64,000 nt of DNA from Bufo bufo. Its lineage: Eukaryota; Chordata; Amphibia; Anura; Bufonidae. The stretch spans positions 508,947,444 through 509,011,443 of the forward strand of contig NC_053390.1 of assembly GCF_905171765.1 (NCBI RefSeq), read 5' to 3'. Of this stretch, positions 44,158 through 54,315 are shown piece by piece; position 1 is the first letter of the stretch; each line of letters begins with the position of its first letter. The notes below the pieces were generated by a model, which had not been told where the DNA came from, did not search any database, and worked only from the letters and a program-made list of their open reading frames with translations. A program made the translations under genes and the position numbers.

Positions 44158-45096
44158 CAGTACAGACCAAAAGTTTGGACACACCTTCTCATTCAAAGAG
44201 TTTTCTTTATTTTCATGACTATGAAGGCATCAAAACTATGAATTAACACATGTGGAATTATATACATAACAAACAAGTGTGAAACAACTGAAAATATGTC
44301 ATATTCTAGGTTCTTCAAAGTAGCCACCTTTTGCTTTGATTACTGCTTTGCACACTCTTGGCATTCTCTTGATGAGCTTCAAGAGGTAGTCCCCTAAAAT
44401 GATCTTCCAACAGTCTTGAAGGAGTTTCCAGAGATGCTTAGCACTTGTTGGCCCTTTTGCCTTCACTCTGCGGTCCAGCTCACCCCAAACCATCTCGATT
44501 GGGTTCAGGTCCGGTGACTGTGGAGGCCAGGTCATCTGGCGTAGCACCCCATCACTCTCCTTCATGGTCAAATAGCCCTTACTTTCAAAGTTTTCCCAAT
44601 TTTTCGGCTGACTGACTGACCTTCATTTCTTAAAGTAATGATGGCCACTCGTTTTTCTTTACTTAGCTGCTTTTTTCTTGCCATAATACAAATTCTAACA
44701 GTCTATTCAGTAGGACTATCAGCTGTGTATCCACCTGACTTCTCCTCAACACAACTGATGGTCCCAACCCCATTTATAAGGCAAGAAATCCCACTTATTA
44801 AACCTGACAGGGCACACCTGTGAAGTGAAAACCATTTCAGGAGACTACCTATTGAAGCTCATCAAGAGAATGCCAAGAGTGTGCAAAGCAGTAATCAAAG
44901 CAAAAGGTGGCTACTTTGAAGAACCTAGAATATGACATATTTTCAGTTGTTTCACACTTGTTTGTTATGAATATAATTCCACATGTGTTAATTTATAGTT
45001 TTGATGCCTTCAGTGTGAATCTACAATTTTCATAGTCATGAAAATAAAGAAAACTCTTTGAATGAGAAGGTGTGTCCAAACTTTTGGTCTGTACTG
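44158..45096 (-). mobile_element. Deleted Tc1-family element with ~240-bp inverted ends
   Basis: Ends CAGTACAGACCAAAAGTTTG and CAAACTTTTGGTCTGTACTG are inverted, with TA flanks (44156-44157, 45097-45098). The inverted match runs about 240 bp inward on each side, so both ends carry the same C-terminal transposase tail. The 939-bp length and missing transposase body mark it as non-autonomous. Confidence 0.87.
44299..44571 (-). pseudogene. Tc1-family transposase C-terminal fragment
   Basis: 90 codons with [20 protein letters not shown] (catalytic Glu block) and the tail CKAVIKAKGGYFEEPRI. The first two catalytic Asp residues and the DNA-binding half are deleted. The last part of the coding sequence is repeated in inverted orientation at about 44850-44940. 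Confidence 0.85.
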
Positions 45097-45387
45097 TATA
45101 TACATTCTGCTAAATACTACACATCTACCATGCCTATAGGAGACTCATTCTGGTGTTTTGTTTTTAATTTACACTATTCACCTTTCAGGATGAGTAATGT
45201 TATATTTGGATAGTTCCAACAATTCTGCACGCAGTCATACCACATTTTTGGGGGGGAAAATGGGGAGTTAGTAAATTTTTTATTTTGGGAGGGGTTTAAT
45301 TATATATTTAAAATAAATAAATTTGTCCCATTAGGGAACTTGCATGATGAATCATTCGATTGCTCATAAAAATCAATGTAGTACATA

Positions 45388-47010
45388 CAGTTGCAAGAAA
45401 AAGTATGTGAACCCTTTGGAATGATATGGATTTCTGCATAAATTGGTCATAAAATGTGATCAGATCTTCATCTAATTCACAACAATGGAAAATCACAGTC
45501 TGCTTAAACTAATAACACACAAAGAATTAAATGTTACCATGTTTTTATTGAACACACCATGTAAACATTCACAGTGCAGGTGGAAAAAGTATGTGAACCC
45601 TTGGATTTAATAACTGGTTGAACCTCCTTTGGCAGCAATAACTTCAACCAAACATTTCCTGTAGTTGCAGATCAGACGTGCACAATGGTCAGGAGTAATT
45701 CTTGACTATTCCTCTTTGCAGAACTGTTTCAGTTCAGCAATATTCTTGGGATGTGTGGTGTGAATCGCTTTCTTGAGGTCATGCCACAGCATCTCAATCG
45801 GGTTGAGGTCAGGACTCTGACTGGGCCACTCCAGAAGGCGTATTTTCTTCTGTTTAAGCCATTCTGTTGTTGATTTACTTCTATGCTTTGGGTCGTTGTC
45901 CTGTTGCAATACCCGTCTTCTGTTGAGCTTCTGCTGGTGGACAGATGGCCTTAAGTTCTCCTGCAAAATGTCTTGATAAACTTGGGAATAAATTTTTCCT
46001 TCGATGACAGCAATCCGTCCAGGCCTTGATGCAGCAAAGCAGCCCCAAACCATGATGCCCCCACCACCATACTTCACAGTTCGGAGGAGGTTTTGATGTT
46101 GGTGTGCTGTTCCTCTTTTTCTCCACACATAGTGTTGTGTGTTTCTTCCAAACAACTCAACTTTGGTTTCATCTGTCCACAGAATATTTTGCCAGTACTG
46201 CTGTGGAACATCCAGGTGCTCTTGTGCAAACTGTAAAGTGCAGCAATGTTTTTTTTGGACAGCAGTGGCTTCCTCTGTGGTATCCTCACATGAAATCCAT
46301 TCTTGTTTAGTGTTTTTTTACGTATCGTAGATTCGCTAACAGGGATGTTAGCATATGCCGGAGACTTTTGTAAGTCTTTAGCTGACACTCTAGGATTCTT
46401 CTTCACCTCATTAAGCAGTCTGTGCTGTGCTCTTGCAGTCATCTTTACAGGACAGCCACTATTAGGGAGAGTAGCAGCAGTGCTGAACTTTCTCCATTTA
46501 TAGACAATTAGTTTTACTGTGGACTGATGAACAGCAAGGCTTTTGGAGATACTTTTATAACCCTTTCCAGCTTTATGCAAGTCAACAATTCTTAATCGTA
46601 GGTCTTCTGAGAGCTCTTTTGTGCGAGGCATCATTCACATCAGGCAATGCTTCTTGTGAAAAGCAAACCCAGAACTGGTGTGTGTTTTTTATAAGGCAGG
46701 GCAGCTGTAACCAACACCTCCAATCTCATCTCATTGATTGGACTCCAGTTGTCTGACACCTCACTCCAATTAGCTCTTGGAGATGTCATTAGTCTAGGGG
46801 TTCACATACTTTTTCCACCTGCACTGTGAATGTTTACATGGTGTGTTCAATAAAAACATGGTAACATTTAATTATTTGTGTGTTATTAGTTTAAGCAGAC
46901 TGTGATTGTCTATTGTTGTGACATAGATGAAGATCAGATCACATTTTATGACCAATTTGTGCAGAAATCCATATCATTCCAAAGGGTTCAAATACTTTTT
47001 CTTGCAACTG
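45388..47010 (-). mobile_element. Tc1-family element with IR/DR termini
   Basis: 1623 bp with outer ends CAGTTGCAAGAAAAAGTATG, inverted at the right, and TA flanks (45386-45387, 47011-47012). An inner copy of AAAAAGTATGTGAACCCTT occurs at about 45585-45603 and, inverted, at about 46797-46815. Each end thus has two direct repeats. The transposase inside is frameshifted. Confidence 0.9.
45706..46634 (-). pseudogene. Tc1-family transposase (DD34E), frameshifted
   Basis: The start [19 protein letters not shown] with two helix-turn-helix parts lies at 46634-46200. The frame then shifts near 46190-46240, loses the block with the first catalytic Asp into another frame, and resumes as FGRNTQHYVWRKRGTAH (46155-45706). 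Asp in LQQDNDPKHRS and Glu in [11 protein letters not shown] are present with 34 residues between. A stop after FCKEE (45706) removes the last ~40 residues. At least two lesions. Confidence 0.86.
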
Positions 47011-47012
47011 TA

Positions 47013-48216
47013 TGTACTGCACTGATCAAGGAGATCTGCGCTCTATCAATAGCAGAGTCCCAGCAGCTATATAGGCCTAACAAAGGCCTCTGACTGCCAT
47101 AACAACAGATCTGCTGCCTGCAATCGCATCGTAGGCAGTAGATCGCAACCATTGCACCACCAATAACATGAAAAAAAAGGCAGTTTAAATGCCTCTGTCA
47201 GTATTGACAGCAGCATCTAAATGGTTAATAGCTAACAGCAGGTGCCGCTGGGTATGGAGCGGGTATGGAGCGGACTCAAGTCCCAAGCCCTCTCCATACT
47301 CTCTTAAGGGCCCCATGATGTGTATTTACATCATGGGTCGTTATGGGTTTAAGACTATATCTGTAACAAAAATAGAGGCACAAAGGAAATGGTGGAAAAT
47401 TGTGTGCAAATATTACTCCTAAATAACTACTGTGTAAGGAATATCTTCAGTTTTATACATACCTTTGCAGTCTTCCCTTCTTTTCTGCAGGGGGGCATCA
47501 AGCTCTTATGGGCTCACCACACTGAAGCTGAGCCTCACCCACTGCCCTTTCACGATACAAGAGTTTGTGTCACAGGGTTTTATTTTGTGTTCTTTGGACC
47601 TTCAGCAATGATAAAAAAAAAGAAAAAGTAAATAAAAAAAAAATATATATATATACATTTGAATAGTGTATCCCTGTTTACAGTATAAGAGCAGGGGTTC
47701 CTGTCAAAATGATAGGAGTTTCTGCACTTTTGCACTTAGAATAACATTAAAGGTGTGCCAACTCTAGCTGGGCCTGGGGCCATCTGTACTGCAGTATAGT
47801 ATAACTGTCAGTATATTATGACAGTTCGCCTGTGAGATCCACTGGCTTCCTGTTGCCATGGCAACCAGCCAGGTTCTGCCACCGATCTCGAGGTGCAGTG
47901 AGAATGCAGGACGTATGCATACGTCCAGTTGTGTGAACATTGCAGCTGCAAGGACATATGGATATGTCCTGAAGGGTTTTTCCCAATCTCATTAAGTTAT
48001 ATATAGCCACAGTATAGGGGATAACAAGCAGATAGGTGGGAGTCTGACTGCTGGAACCCCTGCCGATCCTGAGAATGTAGACATGCATAGGGAATGGATG
48101 GAGTGGTGGACATGCAGGTGCAGTCCCCACCATTCACTCCAGGCACAATTATGTCCCATTCTCAGGATTGGTGGGGGCCCCAGTGGTTAGACCTCCATCT
48201 GCTGCTTTAGCTTATA
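47013..48216. other. Non-coding stretch
   Basis: No gene is recognised. An A-rich and (TA)n tract lies at about 47612-47656. The segment about 47985-48205 resembles the short TIR element at 9693-9892. Confidence 0.4.
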
Positions 48217-48306
48217 GAGCAGTGGTCTCCAAACTGTGGAGCTCCAGATATTGCAAAACTACAACTCCCAGCATGCCTGGACAGCCAACGGGAGTTGTAG
48301 TTTACT
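48217..48306. mobile_element. Short repeat fragment, hAT-like end
   Basis: The fragment begins GAGCAGTGGTCTCCAAACTG and contains a hairpin: AAACTACAACTCCC (48256-48269) against GGGAGTTGTAGTTT (48290-48303). CAGTGGT fits a hAT terminus. The other end is not paired. Confidence 0.5.
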
Positions 48307-48410
48307 GAGTGCAGTGATACGGCTGAATTCAGGAAAGCGCTTGCAGCTGATGGCCAAGTGCATAAGTACCCGAAGCTCCTAGCATTAAGTAATGATGAGA
48401 GCATCAGATC

Positions 48411-49375
48411 ATTATGATCTGTGGATGGCACTGTTATGGAGGGGGATCTGTGGATGACACTTATGGGGGGGATCTGTGGATGATACTTATGGGGGGCTCT
48501 GTGGATGACACTGCTATGGGAGGGATTTGTGGATGACACTTATGGGGGATCTGTGGATGTCACTGCTATGGGGGGATCTGTGGATGACACTTATGGTGGG
48601 GATCTGTGGATGATACTTATGGGGGGGATCTGTGGATGATACTTATGAGGGGGATCTGTGGATGACACTTATGAGGGGGATCTGTGGATGACACTTATGG
48701 GGGGGATCTGTGGATGACACTTCTATGGGGGGGATCTGTGGATGACACTTATGGAGGGGGATCTGTGGATGACACTTATGGGGGGGATCTGTGGATGACA
48801 CTTATGGAGGGGGATCTGTGGATGACACTTATGGGGGGGATCTGTGGATGATACTGCTATGGAGGGGGATCTGTGGATGACACATACCGTTTATAGCATC
48901 TTATGCTATATGTGTCATCCACAGATCCACTCCATAACAGTGTCATCCTGGGATCCCCCTCCCTATAAGGCTCCATTCACACGTCCACAATTTCGTTCCG
49001 CATTTTGCGTAACGGAATTTGCGGACCCATTCACTTCTATGGGGTCCGCAATTCCGTTCCCAAAAAAATAGAACATATAGGCATATTCTATTAGTGCTGG
49101 CAATGTGCGGTCCGCAAAATGCGGAACGCACATTGCCACTGTCCGTGTTTTGTGGATCCGCAAAACACGTCACGGACGTCTGAATGGAGCCTAACAGTGT
49201 CATCCACAGAGTGGCACAGCCCCCCCCCCCATAACAGTGTCATCTACAGAGTGGCACAGATCCTTTCCCCCCCCATAACAGTGTCATCTACAGATCCTCC
49301 CCCCCAATAACAGTGTCATCCACAGATCCCCCCCCCCATAACAGTGTCATGACATCCACAGACCACAGATCCCCC
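48411..49375. repeat. Satellite palindrome of a ~28-bp unit, split by a short TIR element
   Basis: GATCTGTGGATGACACTTAT with a variable G-run repeats about 17 times from 48411 to 48890. The array then inverts around a hairpin centred near 48900 and continues as units with GTGTCATCCACAGATCC to 49375. A short element (48969-49191) interrupts the second half. Unit length varies mainly through G-run length. Confidence 0.88.
48969..49191. mobile_element. Short TIR element, 223 bp, TAA flanks
   Basis: Ends GGCTCCATTCACACGTCC and GACGTCTGAATGGAGCC are inverted, with TAA on both sides (48966-48968, 49192-49194). Internally it repeats GCGGACC and CGCATTTTGCG-like motifs in both orientations. It fits a Harbinger-type non-autonomous element. 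Confidence 0.8.
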
Positions 49376-50047
49376 TCCCCACCGCTCACATTTGAACAAT
49401 TTTAAACAGTAAAGTAAACACTGTAATCATCCAGGCTACAGACGGTAACTTTAACTTTTAAATCAGGAAGATTCAGCGGCCGCTCTCCTCTCAGAGTCAC
49501 ATCTCTCTAGTTAGACAGACTTAGTCACTTAGTAGTACCTTATTAACCTACACCACTATAGGTCAGGCTCAGGCTGACTCTCAGCTTCGGTACTCGGTAG
49601 GTTAGGGCCACGCCACACTGTCACTGGGCCTGGCTTAGGCTACAACTACTTGAACTACAGGCAGTGCGCGGGCTGCGCTGAGCGCTCACAGTGACGTCAC
49701 GCGCCTGGCCCTGCGCCGCCTAGGGGGAAGAGCAGGTGCACAGCAGCACAGCACTGGTCAGACTGTGGGGTCCTGGGGAGAGGTCCGGTCGGATAGAATC
49801 GTAGTTTTGAAGTAAACTGACGAGCTGTCCTCCGGCCCTGCCGGCTGCCTGCAGCACAGTGCACACCAAAATGAATGGGGGCACATTTTGGGGGGGCACA
49901 TGGGGGGGCACAGCTTGATGTAGGGGGGGCCGGGGCCCCCTCTTGGCGACGCCACTGACCGCCGCACTCTGCGTTACAAGCAGAATGAGTAGTATTAGTT
50001 GCACACACCAACAACACCCACAGGGTTATTTCACAAAAGGGTGAAGA

Positions 50048-50157
50048 GTTTGGAGAAGTGAACAATATAGGACAACATAGCTGATTTGAAAAAAATTCTC
50101 CAAATTAGCTCACTTTCCTATTCAGTTATGTTGTCCTAGATTGTTCCCTTCTCCAAA
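50048..50157. repeat. Inverted repeat inside the outer hAT
   Basis: GTTTGGAGAAGTGAACAATA at 50048 and its continuation GGACAACATAGCTG are mirrored at 50122-50157 with a few mismatches. The loop is about 40 bases and non-coding. Confidence 0.7.
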
Positions 50158-50271
50158 CTTTTTTCAGTAGTATGATTAAGTGGTGAAAATTATTAGTGCC
50201 CCCCATTTTTGACTGTGGTATCTTATGTGCCCCCCCCCCCACTATATATATTGTTCCTAGAGTCGCCACTG

Positions 50272-50369
50272 CTTCTGTGGATTCGATCTTTTTGGATAGT
50301 TCTCCAATTTATTTCTGGGGTTGTTCGATGGTTAGATGTTGTATTATTTATTTTATCAAGAACTAAAGG
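50272..50369 (-). pseudogene. N-terminal coding piece of PLE 1, cut off by the hAT
   Basis: On the minus strand the end of this piece reads ELSKKIESTEAQLKI across the duplicated CTTCTGTG into the segment at 36054 and below, in one frame. It looks like coiled coil. It shows that the PLE existed before the outer hAT arrived. Confidence 0.7.
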
Positions 50370-50425
50370 CCCTATTACACTTAAAGATAATCGTGAAGAT
50401 CATTGCTAATAAGCGTTCGTATGAT

Positions 50426-50870
50426 GTCTGATGAGAATGTGGTGGTTTTTACCCTGGATGAGATGATGGGTAAATTCCAAAGGAGGGATTACCCTACATC
50501 TCTATTACAGAGACATAAATCTAATGTCCTGGCCATAGATAGAACTATGACATTATGTTCGAAGGATAGACAACAGACTGCTAGAAGAATACCTTTCGTT
50601 TCCACGTACAATGAACAAAGTTCCAAGATTAATGCCATTATACGTCGTCATTGGCCGATGCAATGAGGTTGCTTGAGAAACATTCCGGAATTTGAGACTC
50701 CTCCCATTTTTGCATATAGCAGAACTAGGAGTCATAAAGATTGCCTTGTTTCCGCTGACGTCATACCAACTGGCTCTGTCACAGATGATCCGCGAGAATA
50801 TTGAACCGTCCTCCCAATATTATCAATATCACTATCCCTTATTGATCAATGGGCCTATTAAACAGTCCTT
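50426..50870 (+). pseudogene. Penelope-like element 3: RT thumb/connector fragment
   Basis: Plus-strand DEMMGKFQRRDYPTSLLQRH, then RRIPFVSTYNEQSSKINAII and RRHWPM, match the region after the PLE polymerase core. In a shifted frame it continues LRNIPEFETPPIFAYSRTRS and HKDCLVSADVIPTG. The polymerase core is missing upstream, where a short-element fragment (50370-50425) abuts. The end of the protein resumes at about 53880 after an insertion. Confidence 0.82.
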
Positions 50871-51333
50871 ATTTCCATAGGGGCCCCCAGAGCTTACAAT
50901 CTGATTACTCAGAGCGTCTCCTTCTATGTACCCAGAGAACAAAAGGGTCCTTTTGTTCCAGTCAGTCAATAGAGGTCAGCATGCTTCAGACGGTCTGTCA
51001 CAGCTAAAACTGAAAATGGACCGAATACTAACTTCATTACAGCGTCCTCTACAATTAACTGATCAGACGGTGGCTATTCGTCTGCATCCCTGGTAGATAA
51101 GAAGTGTGAAGTCAGTTTCCTGAAAGGGAAGTTACCTGGGTGAAACTATAGACAGTCAGGCACCGCGATCTGAGATATGATTTTTACCCTTTTTAAGAGA
51201 GACCACGCATCTTACGGACGTAAAAATTACGTCATCGTGTCACTCAGAATTCACTGGACATTTACATATGACAAACATAACTCTAGGAGATGCCCAGGTA
51301 AAGTTATGGTGTTACCCCATCATAGAATAGTTA

Positions 51334-52972
51334 CATTGGGATGCGAAAGTTTGGGCAACCTTGTTAATCGTCATGATTTTCCTGTATAAATCGTTGGTTG
51401 TTACGATAGAAAATGTCAGTTAAATATATCCTATAGGAGACACACACAGTGATATTTGAGAAGTGAAATGAAGTTTATTGGATTTACAGAAAGTGTGCTA
51501 TAATTGTTTAAACAAAATTAGGCAGGTGCATAAATTTGGGCACTGTTGTCATTTTATTGATTCCAAAACCTTTAGAACTAATTATTGGAACTCAAATTGG
51601 CTTGGTAAGCTCAGTGACCCCTGACCTACATACACAGGTGAATCCAATTATGAGAAAGAGTATTTAAGGGGATCAATTGTAAGTTTCCCTACTCTTTTAA
51701 TTTTCTCTGAAGATTAGCAACATGGGGGTCTCAAAACAACTATCAAATGACCTGAAGACAAAGATTGTTCACCATCATGGTTTAGGGGAAGGATACAGAA
51801 AGCTGTCTCAGAGATTTCAGCTGTCTGTTTCCACAGTTAGGAACATATTGAGTAAATGGAAGACGACAGGCTCAGTTCAAGTTAAGGCTCGAAGTGGCAG
51901 ACCAAGAAAAATCTCGGATAGACGGAAGCAACGAATGGTGAGAACAGTCAGAGTCAACCCACAGACCAGCACCAAAGACCTACAACATCATCTTGCTGCA
52001 GATGGAGTCACTGTGCATTGTTCAACCATTCGGCACACTTTACACAAGGAGATGCTGTATGCGAGAGTGATGCAGAGGAAGCCTTTTCTCCACCCACAGC
52101 ACAAAAAGTGCCGCTTGAGGTGGGCTAAAGCACATTTGGACAAGCCAGCTTCATTTTGGAATAAGGTGCTGTGGACTGATGAAACTAAAATTGAGTTATT
52201 TGGCCATAACAAGGGGCGTTATGCATGGAGGAAAAAGAACACAGCATTCCAAGAAAAACACCTGCTACCTACAGTAAAATATGGTGGTGGTTCCATCATG
52301 CTGTGGGGCTGTGTGGCCAGTGCAGGGACTGGGAATCTTGTCAAAGTTGAGGGACGCATGGATTCCAGTCAGGATCAGCAGATTCTGGAGACCAATGTCC
52401 AGGAATCAGTGACAAAGCTGAAGCTGCGCCGGGGCTGGATCTTTCAACAAGACAACGACCCTAAACACTGCTCAAAATCCACTAAGGCATTTATGCAGAG
52501 GAACAAGTACAACGTTCTCGAATGGCCATCTCAGTCCCCAGACCTGAATATAATTGAAAATCTGTGGTGTGACTTAAAGAGAGCTGTCCATGCTCGGAAG
52601 CCATCAAACCTGAATGAACTAAAGATGTTTTGTAAAGAGGAATGGTCCAAAATACCTTCAACCAGAATCCAGACTCTCATTGGAACCTACAGGAAGCGTT
52701 TAGAGGCTGTAATTTCTACAAAAGGAGGATCTACTAAATATTGATTTCATTTCCATTTTGTGGTGCCCAAATTTATGCACCTGCCTAATTTTGTTTAAAC
52801 AATTATAGCACACTTTCTGTAAATCCAATAAACTTCATTTCACTTCTCAAATATCACTGTGTGTGTCTCCTATATGATATATTTAACTGACATTTTTTAT
52901 CGTAACAACCAACGATTTATACAGGAAAATCATGACTATTAACAAGGTTGCCCAAACTTTCGCATCCCACTG
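51334..52972 (+). mobile_element. Full-length Tc1-family transposon with long IR/DR termini
   Basis: 1639 bp, TA flanks (51332-51333, 52973-52974). Inverted repeats of about 208 bp differ at roughly four positions. The outer motif GATGCGAAAGTTTGGGCAA is echoed by an inner one, GTGCATAAATTTGGGCAC (51526-51543; inverted at 52763-52780). This is the two-direct-repeat plan of Sleeping Beauty and Minos-type elements. One uninterrupted transposase gene lies between. Confidence 0.92.
51722..52744 (+). CDS. Tc1-family transposase, full length (340 aa)
   Basis: The protein starts MGVSKQLSNDLKTKIVHHHG and has the paired helix-turn-helix DNA-binding region (about residues 5-110). Between the two parts lies an AT-hook-like GRPRK (about residues 60-64). 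Catalytic residues: Asp in LWTDETKIELFGHN, Asp in FQQDNDPKHCS and Glu in SPDLNIIENLW, with 34 residues between the last two (DD34E). The Gly-rich box VKYGGGSIMLWGC is intact. The stop follows GGSTKY at the usual end. No frameshift or stop was found, the length is typical, and the start agrees with relatives. One change from the common NPIE to NIIE may or may not matter. Confidence 0.93.
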   Translation: MGVSKQLSNDLKTKIVHHHGLGEGYRKLSQRFQLSVSTVRNILSKWKTTGSVQVKARSGRPRKISDRRKQRMVRTVRVNPQTSTKDLQHHLAADGVTVHCSTIRHTLHKEMLYARVMQRKPFLHPQHKKCRLRWAKAHLDKPASFWNKVLWTDETKIELFGHNKGRYAWRKKNTAFQEKHLLPTVKYGGGSIMLWGCVASAGTGNLVKVEGRMDSSQDQQILETNVQESVTKLKLRRGWIFQQDNDPKHCSKSTKAFMQRNKYNVLEWPSQSPDLNIIENLWCDLKRAVHARKPSNLNELKMFCKEEWSKIPSTRIQTLIGTYRKRLEAVISTKGGSTKY

Positions 52973-53879
52973 TATAATAGTCATATTTGGTATCCCTGAA
53001 CTCCATATTTTGTGGGGAATATGAATCTGTGCTCGTTACTTATGTACAGCGGAGACATCCCGAGATATGGCACATACCATATTTCAGAACTGGCATTCAT
53101 CTCAGAAATACAGCCTGCCCAGCAGGCGGACTCTCAATTCCCCGCCTTGAGTCTGGGATCCTTATAACAAGGGCCTAGAATCTGCTAAAGAAGTTCTCCA
53201 CTTTTAACAACACCTGGAGAGGGCCTCAGCCAGAGAACCCGTGGGCTGTAGGCATATTCAGATTATTACACTGGACAAAGGCTTCTTGGACTTTATCCCT
53301 GCAACGGACTATTTCACCAACGGACATCTTTTCTGCAGAAAATAAGTATTTTCTTTCTTTTCTCTCTTTTTGTTTATTGGACTATACTTTCCTTGATTAT
53401 TGTTTTAATAATTACTGTACATCTTGATAATTTGTATTGTAAAAAAAATAAAAAAAATAAAAATATATATATATATATATATATATAAAATAAATGACCT
53501 CCAAGTCATTTCTCTAGCTATATGCCTGTTTTCAAACACTGCAAAAACTTACCCTAGCCTCTCCGAAGAGAAAGCTACTAGGTTCTGTTATCTAGATAGT
53601 GGGTTCCTTGCTCCCATAAATTGCAAGGTGGTGGCAGTTAAACTACCCTGTGTGTGGTTCCGGTCCGGTCGCTCACACGCTTACTTGCGGTCAATCGGCG
53701 GTCCAATCCCTGCGCTTTCAGCCTATCGACTGTACGGACTCAAGTTAGACTGTCGATGTGCTGAAAGTGGCTGGGAGGCCTGTTTGCGGATTGACCACTA
53801 GGGGCGCTGTGACGGTTTCGTGACGTATAGTGGCCGCGGCGGTTGCAGTTCGTCACAGGCTCCACTCGGCAAACTTACC

Positions 53880-54315
53880 TTTCGTCCCGGAGAATGGGAT
53901 GTTTCCCATGTCTCAATTGTGTGAATTGACGTTTGATGATTAAAGGGGAACGGTTCACACATCCAAGGACTGCTGAGATCTTTAACATTAGACATTATTT
54001 GAGTTGCAAATCTGACAATGTTATTTACCTATTATCCTTCCCATGTGACTTGTGGTATGTAGGTGAGACATCTCTTGACTTGAAAACATAACTTAATCAG
54101 CAGAGGTATACTATTCGTAAAATAAGATTGGACTTACCTGTATCCAAACACTTCACTGATTTGAAACATAGTGAACATCAACTATGTTTCCGGATCATTG
54201 ACTATGTTACTCCACCCAGAAGGGGTGGTGATAGATCAAAGATCCTATATCGTAGGGAACTACAATGGATTTATAAATTAGGCACGCTTAAACCACATGG
54301 ACTTAAATGTTGATT
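53880..54315 (+). pseudogene. Penelope-like element 3: connector and GIY-YIG endonuclease
   Basis: The plus strand reads GCFPCLNC, then a TGA where a Cys codon is expected, then KGERFTHPRTAEIF and VIYLLSFPCDLWYVGET, the GIY-YIG start. Next come IRKIRLDLPVSKHFTDLKH, RGGDRSKILYRREL, QWIYKLGTLKPHGLKC and the stop at about 54312. The endonuclease order is complete apart from a stop just after LKT (about 54086). In intact PLEs this domain nicks target DNA for priming. Sequence downstream to about 55460 would be its 3' non-coding part. Confidence 0.85.

Larger units (their letters stand above)
36647..49957 (-). mobile_element. Inner hAT element with ZMYM1-like transposase (span 13.3 kb)
   Basis: Termini CAGTGGC and GCCACTG are inverted, with 8-bp flanks ACCGCCAC (36639-36646) and ACCGCCGC (49958-49965) differing at one base. 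Its transposase remnant is on the minus strand at 41893-39610. The G-rich region 49860-49945 and its counterpart at 36662-36720 are subterminal. Later insertions inflate it: a PLE fragment, an insert at 40010-40640, a foldback element, two Tc1 elements and probably the satellite block at 48.4-49.4 kb. Confidence 0.75.
36063..50271. mobile_element. Outer hAT-type element (span 14.2 kb with nested insertions)
   Basis: The element starts CATAGGCGTCGCTAC and ends AGAGTCGCCACTG, imperfect inverted termini. CTTCTGTG is duplicated exactly on both sides (36055-36062, 50272-50279). Taking one copy of the duplication and joining the flanks restores an open frame of the surrounding PLE, strong support for these limits. 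Its own sequence is only about 36063-36646 and 49958-50271, non-coding, so it is a ~0.9-kb non-autonomous element that later received the inner hAT. Confidence 0.85.
50871..53879. other. Insertion(s) within PLE 3, incompletely identified
   Basis: Non-coding sequence separating the two halves of PLE 3. It holds the Tc1 element at 51334-52972. The part 52975-53490 ends in an A-rich tract and (TA)n (53441-53489), which could be the tail of a retroposed sequence. From 53500 to 53860 there is no recognisable feature. Confidence 0.4.
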
